DNA of 9,687 nt, from the NCBI GenBank assembly GCA_019510535.1, contig JAEKKE010000319.1, forward strand, positions 1 through 9,687, written 5' to 3'. Position numbers and translations under genes: made by a program. This stretch comes from Acidobacteriota bacterium (GTDB lineage Bacteria > Acidobacteriota > Terriglobia > Terriglobales > Acidobacteriaceae). Numbering within the stretch: position 1 is the first letter of the stretch; every line of letters begins with the position of its first letter. Shown here one piece after another: positions 1 to 5,964 of this stretch. The notes beneath the pieces are model-generated. The model was given only the letters and a program-made list of their open reading frames with translations. It ran no database searches and was not told the DNA's origin.

Positions 1-2
1 TT

Positions 3-1019
3 CACGACCTCGGCCTGCTGCTGCTGCGCTGCCTGGGCCTGGATGGGCAGGCGCATACATCAACACGGTTTCCCAAGCCATTCGATCGCATCATTCCGGG
101 CGCGCTCAATGGAACTCTGAGGTCGGAAGATATCGTCGGCATCCTGCAGCCGCCGAAACAAACGCCAGTTGTCCCCGCGGCACAGCAGATCCCTGTAGCG
201 GCAACGATACCGGCGGCTGTAGCGTCAACGACAAAGGATACGGAGCCGACAATCTCTCACCGGGTTGCTTCGCCCTCTACCCACGCTTCGTCTTCTATCC
301 AGACCTCGTCTTCCATTCAGGATGAGCCCGTGCTCGCTCACAACAGACTCCCGGTTACCGAGGCAGGCCTAGACTCGGACGCGACCGCGTCGCCAACGCC
401 GGGCGGGGGATGGATGGGAAGCCGGCTCCAGATGGGGCTTGACGCTTTGCTTGAGCAATCGCGCCAGCACCTCGGCACGGAATCCATCGCTGCTGGTCTG
501 ATGCGACGGCTCAGGCCGATGAAGCCAAGGCCTCTCAGCCGCAAAGCCTATATCGCATCGGGTGCTGCCGCGGCTTTGCTGGGAGTCGTGATCTGGGCTG
601 CCGGAGGTAGCAAACACGAGGACAACAAAGTCAAGGAACAGCACGCCACGATCATCGAAGGTAAACCCGCGCAGACCCCTCAGGCCGCGGCTCAAGCTAC
701 GCCTGCACAACAGCCGTCTCCTAAGCCTTCCGCTCATCCCGAAGTCAACGCAACCCAGAACTCGCTGCTTGCCTCGGGCGAGCGAGCTGGCTGGCACGTC
801 ATCGCCTACACCTACAAGTACGAGCAGCAGGCGCAGGCGCAGGTTATGAAGCTGCAGCGCAAATACGTGAGTCTCCATCCCCAGGTCTTCACTCCCACGG
901 GACACGCACCTTATTTCGTAGCTTTGGGTAACCCGTCCAACGAGACAACCGCGATGGATCTCCGCAACCGCGCCCGGCAGGTTGGGCTTCCACGCGATAC
1001 GTACGCCCGGAACTTCTAA
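3..1019 (+). CDS. C-terminal part of kinase-like membrane protein with SPOR-like end (5' truncated)
   Basis: The frame is open from the window edge, so the true start lies upstream; 338 residues are visible. The first ~50 residues (DLGLLLL, then FPKPFDRIIPGAL and SEDIVGIL) resemble the last helices of a Ser/Thr kinase C-lobe, but no catalytic motif is in view, so activity cannot be judged. A long Ala/Pro/Ser/Thr linker follows, then a basic stretch (RRLRPMKPRPLSRK) and one membrane segment (AYIASGAAAALLGVVIWAAG, about 546-605), suggesting a cytoplasmic N-terminus by the positive-inside rule. Next come a second Pro/Gln-rich linker and a C-terminal ~75-residue domain (GWHVIAYTYKYEQQAQAQV, then PYFVALG, then LRNRARQVGLPRDTYARNF) with the spacing of a SPOR-type peptidoglycan-binding domain. 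I infer a membrane kinase or pseudokinase with an envelope-facing SPOR-like domain. The SPOR and kinase calls come from pattern memory. The gene ends convergently with the AraC gene. Confidence 0.6.
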   Translation, partial: HDLGLLLLRCLGLDGQAHTSTRFPKPFDRIIPGALNGTLRSEDIVGILQPPKQTPVVPAAQQIPVAATIPAAVASTTKDTEPTISHRVASPSTHASSSIQTSSSIQDEPVLAHNRLPVTEAGLDSDATASPTPGGGWMGSRLQMGLDALLEQSRQHLGTESIAAGLMRRLRPMKPRPLSRKAYIASGAAAALLGVVIWAAGGSKHEDNKVKEQHATIIEGKPAQTPQAAAQATPAQQPSPKPSAHPEVNATQNSLLASGERAGWHVIAYTYKYEQQAQAQVMKLQRKYVSLHPQVFTPTGHAPYFVALGNPSNETTAMDLRNRARQVGLPRDTYARNF

Positions 1020-1154
1020 GCTGTCTCAGCGCCGCCAGTGCTGATGATTGGATGGACAGCAGCATGGGTTCGCGTGCCTTGTAGGCCTAATGTGAGGGCT
1101 TCCGAAAGACGCTCGAGCGAAGATCGGAGTTCGCCCAGAGCATGGCTAAGATGG

Positions 1155-1307
1155 GTGGGAGCAGCGGGCTTCAGCCCGCTGATAAAGACGTAAAAATAAA
1201 TGGGCTTTAGCCCTGGGCCTCTTCTATCCGGCAGGAAAAGGCCCAGGGCTGAAGCTCGGCTTCTTTTGCATCCGTAAACCGAGGGCTTTAAAGCTCTCGG
1301 CTCCCAC
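1155..1307. repeat. Folded dispersed repeat, copy 1 (MITE/REP-like, eroded)
   Basis: The ends are an exact inverted repeat: GTGGGAGC (1155-1162) and GCTCCCAC (1300-1307). Inside are three hairpins. The first is AGCGGGC/GCCCGCT (1163-1180). The second is a long central stem, about 1202-1219 against 1240-1257, with mismatches near its base. The third is an imperfect hairpin around GAGGGCTTT/AAAGCTCTC (1281-1298). A second copy lies at 9124-9275 in the same orientation, roughly 80% identical by eye. The element fills most of the gap between the two convergent genes and ends 21 bp from the AraC stop, so it could also act as a transcriptional barrier there. It carries no ORF of its own. The rest of the gap (1020-1154) shows nothing I recognise. 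Confidence 0.85.
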
Positions 1308-1328
1308 TCAGTCTTCAGATTCATCCCA

Positions 1329-2291
1329 CTAGCTGGCGAGACGTTTGAGATATTCACCAGGGTTAGCCCCTACAACTCGCTTGAACGCCTTACTGAACGC
1401 CGCATCGGACTCGTAACCGACCGACCGGGCAACGTCGATGAGCTTTTTGTCACGCTGACCGAGTAACTGCATCGCCTTCTGCATCCGCCACTCGGTTACG
1501 TATTCCAGCGGTGTTTGTCCGAGTAACTCCTTAAAACGTGCTGCGAATGCGGAGCGGGACATGCCCGCCGTTGCAGCCAGGGATTCGACCGTCCAGGGTG
1601 CATTCACACCGTCGTGAACGGCAGTCAGGGATGTGCCTATTTGAGGATCGAAGATCGCACGAAGCCATCCTTTGTTGCGTTGCGGTTGCGACGCGATATG
1701 CGCCCGGAGCGCCTGGATAAACAGAACCTCGGCTAGCCGAGTCGCTACTACTTCAGATCCCGGCGCCTGTTCCGCCATCTCCGACGCCAGCGCTTGCATG
1801 GTGTTGTGAAGAGCAAGCGTGTGGGGCTCATCAGCCTTGATGAGAATGAAGCTCGGCAATAATTGAGTGATCGGCTTCAGACTGGCGCGATCGAAACTCA
1901 GGGACCCACAGATGACTGTCGTCGGCGCGCCACCCCCACCGTAATGAGCGACATTGCTGCCATCGGTGGCCGCAACCTCGCCGAAACTCTTCTTCGGATG
2001 TGTTCGCAGGCTGTCGCGCAAAATAAACGAAGTTCCCCGAGCCAGAAAAAAGCAATCACCACCGGTGAGGGGAATCGGCTCTGGAGTCCCTTCCACACTT
2101 AGCCAGCAGTTGCCGCGCGAGAGCATGGCGAAATGCGCCAGATCTGTGGGCAAAATCTTTTTGCCGGAAGGCGGGACTTTTTCTTCGGTCTGTTTCTTCT
2201 GTATCAAGCCCCACGGGGCCGTAGCTTCCAGCCTGTGCTGGCCGAAAGCGGTAATGTGCATTGTTCTGAAGATGTCCGTTATCGGGTCCAA
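1329..2291 (-). CDS. AraC-family transcriptional regulator (cupin_6 + AraC HTH)
   Basis: A 320-residue DNA-binding regulator. Residues ~1-205 form the N-terminal cupin-like AraC-binding domain (cupin_6 type): the start MDPITDIFRTMHITAFGQHR matches the usual MDPLSDVL-like opening, and GNCWLSVEG and LTGGDCFFLARGTSF follow. Residues ~233-318 hold the paired AraC helix-turn-helices (SLAATAGMSRSAFAARFKEL, then IDVARSVGYESDAAFSKAF, ending in PGEYLKR). The start is TTG at 2291 with a GAGAGG Shine-Dalgarno five bases upstream and an in-frame stop just before that. The ATG at 2261 (MHITAF) lacks such a site and would lose the conserved opening. It is divergent from the SDR cluster across 121 bp, so it most likely controls that cluster and itself. 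In this subfamily such regulators often sit beside SDR or aldo-keto reductase genes and activate them. The effector is unknown. Confidence 0.93.
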   Translation of the reverse strand: MDPITDIFRTMHITAFGQHRLEATAPWGLIQKKQTEEKVPPSGKKILPTDLAHFAMLSRGNCWLSVEGTPEPIPLTGGDCFFLARGTSFILRDSLRTHPKKSFGEVAATDGSNVAHYGGGGAPTTVICGSLSFDRASLKPITQLLPSFILIKADEPHTLALHNTMQALASEMAEQAPGSEVVATRLAEVLFIQALRAHIASQPQRNKGWLRAIFDPQIGTSLTAVHDGVNAPWTVESLAATAGMSRSAFAARFKELLGQTPLEYVTEWRMQKAMQLLGQRDKKLIDVARSVGYESDAAFSKAFKRVVGANPGEYLKRLAS

Positions 2292-2412
2292 TATAGCCTC
2301 TCATTCTGGACGAATAGACAAAACATTCGGACTTACGAGCAGTTCTCGTCCACCGTCAAAGAAATCTACTCCTGTGTAGTCAATGCTTACACATCTACCG
2401 AAGGGAGTAATT
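2292..2412. promoter_or_regulatory. Divergent AraC/SDR promoter region with candidate operators
   Basis: This 121-bp gap must hold the promoters of both divergent genes. Two inverted repeats stand out: CGAAT-N9-ATTCG (2311-2329) and ACGAG-N5-CTCGT (2335-2349). On the minus strand a TTGACG (2354-2359) followed after 18 bp by TAAGTC (2330-2335) is a weak promoter candidate for the AraC gene; the second repeat would lie in its spacer. I see no convincing sigma-70 pair for the SDR gene. GGGAG (2403-2407) is its Shine-Dalgarno. Operator status is inferred only from symmetry and position. Confidence 0.4.
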
Positions 2413-3091
2413 ATGGGAAAGCTAGAAGGTAAGGTCGCAGTCGTCACGGGAGGATCGAGCGGTATGGCGCTGGCGAGCGCCAAGCGGTTCGTTGAAGAGG
2501 GTGCCTACGTTTTCATCACGGGTCGGAGGCAGGAGCAGCTCGATGAGGCCGTCAAGCTGATTGGCCGGAACGTGACCGGCGTGCGCGGTGACGCGGCCAA
2601 TCTCGACGACCTCGACCGCCTGTTCGACACAGTCAAGCGAGAAAAGGGCAAGATCGACGTGTTGTACGCGAGCGCCGGCAGGGGCGAAGCCCTTCCACTG
2701 GGCGAAATTACCGAGCAGCATGTTGCCGCTGTTCAACGATGGCGGATCGATCATCATGACCGGATCAGTTGCTTCGGTGAAGGGTTTTCCTGGTTTCGGC
2801 GTGTATGCGGCGAGCAAGGCGGCATTGCGCTCCTTCGCACGCACGTGGCTCAACGAACTGAAGGGCAGGAATATCCGGGTCAACGTGCTGGGCCCCGGGC
2901 CAATCGCCACTCCGATGCAGGAAGAAGTTCTCACCAAGGAGGCGAAGGAAATGTTCGAATCCCTGATCCCGCGAGGAAAGATGGGGCAACCTGAAGAAAT
3001 CGCAACGGTCGCGCTGTTTCTTGCTTCAGACGATTCGAGCTTCGTGAGTGGAGGGGAGTTGAACGTCGACGACGGCTTCTCGGCTATCTAA
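2413..3091 (+). pseudogene. Short-chain dehydrogenase/reductase, broken by internal deletion and frameshift
   Basis: The gene starts at ATG 2413 behind GGGAG with a five-base gap. Its first 103 codons read as a normal SDR N-terminus (MGKLEGKVAVVTGGSSG, then FITGRRQ, then KIDVLYASAG, then LGEITEQH, ending at 2721). The frame then runs on as nonsense to a stop at 2994. The rest of the SDR resumes in the +1 frame at 2723 (LPLFNDGGSIIMTGS, then GVYAASKAALRSFARTW, then RVNVLGPGPI, then SFVSGGELNVDDGFSAI) and stops at 3091. Joined, the halves give 225 residues against ~245 usual. About 20 residues, the FDxxFxxNVxGxxFTxQ helix with a catalytic Asn, are missing between them. The catalytic Ser, Tyr (2804) and Lys (2816) remain. 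The cofactor loop reads TGGSSGMA instead of TGxxxGIG, and NAG reads SAG, so it was also drifting. I judge it inactive. AraC-linked SDRs usually reduce small carbonyls or quinones with NAD(P)H. Confidence 0.85.
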
Positions 3092-3182
3092 ATTGATGGA
3101 TCTCGGAGAGTGCATGATCGCCAGGACACTCACCGGGATTCGATCAGTGGGAAAGCAACACCAACAGGTATCGGAGAACACT

Positions 3183-3785
3183 ATGAGCTACGCAATTGTT
3201 GGCTTCGGCAAGATAGGCCAGGCACTCGCCCGTGCCTTCGCCCGTAAAAACATCGACGTGACGGTCGCGAGCCGCCGCCCGCCCGAGGATTTGGCACCGC
3301 AGGCTCGAGCGATTGGACCTACGGTCGCCGCCAAGTCGCTGCAGGAAGCGCTCAAGGCGGACACCATCTTCCTGGCTGTCCTGTTCGATCAACATCTCGA
3401 CGTTGCGAAGGCCTTGCCGAGTTGGAAAGGCAAGACGATCATCGATGTGACGAACGCGTTTGGAGTTCCGCCTGAAGACTTGGATGGTCTACCGTCCTCC
3501 GCCTTCGTCGCGAAGTCCATTCCCGGCGCGAAGGTCGTGAAAGGGTTCAATCACCTGATTGCAGCCACCCTGGCGACCGATCCGGTGGTGGAGGGAGGTC
3601 ATCGGGTCGTCTTTCTGTCGAGCGACGATGACGACGCGGTCGCTCCCGTGGCGGACCTGGCCAAACAACTCGGGTTCGCACCCGTCAAGCTGGGAAAGCT
3701 GAACGAGGGCGGATGGCTGGTGCACGCACGCGGCCGCACTTGGGGTCAGCTCATATTTCAGGATGTATTTAAGAAGCAGCAGTAA
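3183..3785 (+). CDS. NAD(P)-binding oxidoreductase, F420-dependent NADP reductase-like
   Basis: A 200-residue protein made of one Rossmann domain of the NADP oxidoreductase/coenzyme F420-dependent family. The start MSYAIVGFGKIGQALARAFA carries the GxGxxG loop (G7, G9, G12). The second strand ends VTVASRRPPE, where S30-R31-R32 is well placed to hold the NADP 2'-phosphate. DVTNAFG, AKSIPGAKVVKGFNHL and GHRVVFLSSDD are further family blocks. I chose ATG 3183 because GGAG lies six bases upstream and the Rossmann strand begins at once; the frame opens at 3093 but the extra 30 residues look non-coding. It lies 91 bp after the broken SDR and 91 bp before the truncated SnoaL-like gene, so it was probably transcribed with them. 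Whether it uses F420 cannot be told; most members in such clusters are generic NADPH reductases. It looks intact. Confidence 0.88.
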   Translation: MSYAIVGFGKIGQALARAFARKNIDVTVASRRPPEDLAPQARAIGPTVAAKSLQEALKADTIFLAVLFDQHLDVAKALPSWKGKTIIDVTNAFGVPPEDLDGLPSSAFVAKSIPGAKVVKGFNHLIAATLATDPVVEGGHRVVFLSSDDDDAVAPVADLAKQLGFAPVKLGKLNEGGWLVHARGRTWGQLIFQDVFKKQQ

Positions 3786-3876
3786 TCGGTTTGCAATCGT
3801 GTGATTTGGTCCGGGAAGGATGATTCGAAACGTTCCATTCAATCGGACGTGCTTGATGAAGGAAAGGAGAGAATCG

Positions 3877-4014
3877 ATGAGCATCGAAGAGAATGTACAG
3901 CTTGTAAAAGACTTCTTTACAGCAATGGGCAGCGGCGACAAGCAAGCCCTCCTGGCGCTGGTCGCCGAAGACATTGAGTGGATCCTGGCTGACGCACTCA
4001 TCGGGACACGATAA
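3877..4014 (+). pseudogene. SnoaL/NTF2-like protein, truncated to 45 residues
   Basis: ATG 3877 follows AAGGAGA with a six-base gap, an excellent ribosome site. The protein starts as a textbook SnoaL-like polyketide-cyclase-family member (MSIEENVQLVKDFFTAMGSG, then LLALVAEDIEW) and then goes off the family pattern (ILADALIGTR) to a stop at 4014. Normal members have about 120-140 residues in an alpha+beta cone; only the first helices remain. In the +1/+2 frames around 3990-4006 a THR-like string recalls the usual AGTHRG block, suggesting small indels, but the following ~100 residues of the domain are not found in any frame downstream. I therefore call it a decayed remnant. Together with the broken SDR upstream it marks this cluster as degenerating. 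A short functional protein is possible but unlikely. Confidence 0.75.
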
Positions 4015-4276
4015 CTACCAAGAAGGCGGCTTGCCTTCAGTAGTTTCAATCGCTGACGCGAAGCGCGTTTCCCGGTAATAATCTGTTCGAGGCCGCCTGA
4101 GCGAGCGTTGGTGAGTGCATCCCCTCCGGAAATTGTGCCTGACGTTCTCGTGAGTGCCAAATCGACAACTCACTCATCGACACCAAATTAGTAGCGAGAC
4201 CTCGGCATCTCGTCAGCAAACCTCAAATCAACAGAAGTGCGTCTGTCATCACGAATCGTTCCGGGCCATCGGTAAA
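4015..4276. other. Non-coding stretch after the truncated SnoaL-like gene
   Basis: No frame on either strand gives a recognisable protein here. The minus-strand frame covering 3489-4160 is antisense to real coding sequence for half its length and reads as low-information residues. A small inverted repeat, GTGAGT (4150-4155) with ACTCAC (4168-4173), is the only structure seen. It lacks a T tract, so I do not call it a terminator. The stretch may contain unrecognisable debris of the lost SnoaL domain. Confidence 0.5.
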
Positions 4277-4281
4277 AAAAG

Positions 4282-4310
4282 TTGAAACTAAACGCATATG
4301 CTCCTACTCT
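4282..4310 (+). promoter_or_regulatory. Candidate sigma-70 promoter of the NmrA-MarR unit
   Basis: TTGAAA (4282-4287) is followed after exactly 17 bp by TACTCT (4305-4310). This is a fair -35 and a weaker -10, preceded by an A-rich run. An alternative -10, TATAAG (4317-4322), fits better but has no good -35. Either choice leaves the GCATATGCTC sites overlapping or abutting the promoter. Confidence 0.45.
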
Positions 4311-4334
4311 ATTTCATATAAGAGCATATGCTCT
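4293..4334. promoter_or_regulatory. Paired palindromic operator, probable MarR binding sites
   Basis: AGAGCATATGCTCT (4321-4334) is a perfect 14-bp palindrome. Ten of its bases, GCATATGCTC, recur exactly at 4294-4303, with start points 30 bp apart (nearly three helical turns). The first copy lies in the -35/-10 spacer and the second near the expected transcription start. MarR dimers bind palindromes of about this size and usually repress their own operon, and a MarR gene closes this unit, so autorepression is the natural reading. The binding partner is inferred. Confidence 0.65.
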
Positions 4335-4355
4335 CAATTCAGAAAGAGGGGCGTC

Positions 4356-5237
4356 ATGAATGAATTTGAGATTTTGGTGAGCGGAGCAACTGGACGGACC
4401 GGGGGAACAGCCATCGATGAATTGCTCAAGATGGGTAGACGCGTGCGGGCTTATGTGCGCGCCGATGACGATCGGGCTGCCGAACTGAGACATCGCGGAG
4501 TCGATATAGCCGTAGGGGATTTCACAGACATCGACCAGATCCGTGTCGCTATGGAAGGTATCCGGTCGGCTTATTTTCTTCATCCAATTGCGCCGGGAAT
4601 TATTGGAGCTGCTGCCTATTTCGCTCAGGCTGCAAAGGAAGCAGGCGTTACGGCAATCGTCAACATGTCGCAGATTTCCGCACGGCGCGAGTCGGCAAGC
4701 CATGCTGCGCAGGATCACTGGATCTCAGAGCGGGTTTTTGACTGGTCAGGCGTGCCCACGATACATCTCCGCCCGACCTTCTTCGCCGATTGGCTTGTTT
4801 ACCCGCATTTTGCGAAGGAGATCTGGGCTAAGAAAAAGATCGAGTTTCCCTTCGCCGACGGACGCCACGCGCCCATCGCGAGCGACGACCAGGGCAGGGT
4901 CATCGCCCATATCCTCGCCAATCCCGAGGGGCACGGAGGCAAGACCTACACACTGCACGGACCAGTCGAGATGAACCATACCGAGATTGCTTCCGTCATG
5001 AGCGATGTACTCGGTGCAGAGATCGAGTATGCGCCGACAACGATCGAAGAGTTCAAGGACAAAATGGAGAATCTTTATAAGTTTCCTCCATTCCTGGTGC
5101 AGCACCTGGTCGAGGTCGCTCAGAACTATCGAGACGGCATTTTCTCCGGTGTCAACGATAATGTCGAGACGACTACCGGAACGCCTGCGCTTTCGGTCGG
5201 GGCTTTCATCGAGAAATACCGCAAAGCATTCGCGTGA
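4356..5237 (+). CDS. NmrA-family NAD(P)-binding protein, QorB-like quinone/redox reductase
   Basis: A 293-residue atypical short-chain dehydrogenase of the NmrA type. The N-terminal dinucleotide loop is GATGRTGG (residues 10-17) after strand FEILVS, and R35 in RAYVR lies where NADP-preferring members carry an arginine. GVDIAVGDFTDIDQIRVAM is the typical strand-plus-acid block, IVNMSQISA (101-109) is the core strand, and LRPTFFADWL (138-147) is a strongly conserved NmrA/QorB block. There is no YxxxK catalytic pair, as is usual here. Length is normal. ATG 4356 lies four bases after AGAGGGG. The MarR gene follows 42 bp after the stop, and the palindromic operators lie just upstream, so I infer a MarR-repressed reductase induced by quinones, electrophiles or phenolics. 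The fold call is secure; the substrate is a guess. Confidence 0.9.
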   Translation: MNEFEILVSGATGRTGGTAIDELLKMGRRVRAYVRADDDRAAELRHRGVDIAVGDFTDIDQIRVAMEGIRSAYFLHPIAPGIIGAAAYFAQAAKEAGVTAIVNMSQISARRESASHAAQDHWISERVFDWSGVPTIHLRPTFFADWLVYPHFAKEIWAKKKIEFPFADGRHAPIASDDQGRVIAHILANPEGHGGKTYTLHGPVEMNHTEIASVMSDVLGAEIEYAPTTIEEFKDKMENLYKFPPFLVQHLVEVAQNYRDGIFSGVNDNVETTTGTPALSVGAFIEKYRKAFA

Positions 5238-5279
5238 TGAGAGTTTGAACAATCAATGGAAATCGAGAGGGTAAAACGT

Positions 5280-5741
5280 ATGCTGCAGCTCAACCAATCG
5301 CTCGGGATCGACCAGTGCTACTGTTTCGCGGTAAGGAAGGCGAGCAGACAGGTCTCACGCCTTTATGACAGCTATCTGGAGCCTGCGGGTGTGCGCATTA
5401 CGCAATTCCTTACACTCGCTGCGTTGAACGAAGTGGGTAGCGCCCCGGTCAACGCCCTTGCGGAGCGATTGGATATCGAACGCACAGCGATGGGAAAGAT
5501 GGTCGGTTTCCTTGAGCGTGATGGCTTCGTTACGATCAAGCCGTCGCCGACAGATGGCCGAAGCCGCCTTGTGGAACTCACCAGGGAAGGACAGCGCCTC
5601 CACGATAAAGCAGCCCCTCTTTGGCGCAAAGCGCAGCAAGAATTCGAGGAACTGAATGGCGGGAAAAATGCTGCAGAGTTGCGGAGGCGACTCAAAAGCA
5701 TCGCTATTGGCGATGTCACGACAGATGCATCGAAAGGCTGA
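5280..5741 (+). CDS. MarR-family transcriptional regulator
   Basis: A 153-residue winged-helix repressor. From the chosen start, residues ~13-60 form the dimer helices (CYCFAVRKASRQVSRLYDSY, then RITQFLTLAALNEVG). Residues 62-80 hold the helix-turn-helix (LAERLDIERTAMGKMVGFL), residues 87-101 the wing (KPSPTDGRSRLVELT), and the tail is a C-terminal dimer helix. Length is normal for MarR. I chose ATG 5280 because GAGAGGG lies eight bases upstream; ATG 5256 would add eight residues but has no good ribosome site. It follows the NmrA gene in the same unit and probably represses it through the GCATATGCTC pair at 4293-4334. Cys15 and Tyr29 fall where OhrR has its peroxide-sensing cysteine and a supporting tyrosine (alignment from memory), hinting at redox or electrophile sensing. 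A second cysteine, Cys13, lies two residues before. Confidence 0.92.
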   Translation: MLQLNQSLGIDQCYCFAVRKASRQVSRLYDSYLEPAGVRITQFLTLAALNEVGSAPVNALAERLDIERTAMGKMVGFLERDGFVTIKPSPTDGRSRLVELTREGQRLHDKAAPLWRKAQQEFEELNGGKNAAELRRRLKSIAIGDVTTDASKG

Positions 5742-5835
5742 GCGTCCAGATCAGCGGCTGCAACAGTAAAGCCTGCCTGCTCAGCGATGGGCATGACCTT
5801 CCTCTCGCTCTGCCAGGAATGGATCAATAGGGATT

Positions 5836-5870
5836 CTCGATGAGTGCATTCCAGTCATGCACTCATCGAG
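5836..5870. terminator. Perfect 14-bp hairpin in convergent gap, possible bidirectional terminator
   Basis: CTCGATGAGTGCAT (5836-5849) and ATGCACTCATCGAG (5857-5870) pair perfectly around a seven-base loop. The hairpin lies between the ends of the MarR gene (5741) and the ADOP permease gene (5965), where a shared terminator is expected. Neither side has a U tract (GGGG follows on the plus strand, AATCCC on the minus strand), so intrinsic termination is doubtful. It could instead protect mRNA 3' ends or be a protein site. The rest of 5742-5964 holds nothing recognised. Confidence 0.4.
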
Positions 5871-5964
5871 GGGTTCGTCTCGGGAAGTCGGCTTACAGGA
5901 AGAGAGCAGCGTGGCTAGTGCGGAACGGCAAGACGCTCCATTCGAGTGAAGATGACTCTTTGGC

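Noticed and set aside
1016..1357. 113-codon minus-strand frame across the first repeat copy
   Set aside because: It only translates repeat sequence and has no homologous pattern. The second copy gives a different frame.
2413..2994. Programmed frameshifting in the SDR gene
   Set aside because: Joining the frames would still leave about 20 core residues missing, and no slippery heptamer is seen at the junction.
3489..4160. 223-codon open frame on the minus strand
   Set aside because: It is antisense to the NAD(P)-binding gene and the SnoaL remnant, has no ribosome site and no recognisable domain.
3106..5864. Recurring GAGTGCAT octamer (near 3108, 4113, 5842, and inverted at 5857)
   Set aside because: The contexts differ, and two of the hits are just the arms of one hairpin. 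It is too short to claim a motif family.
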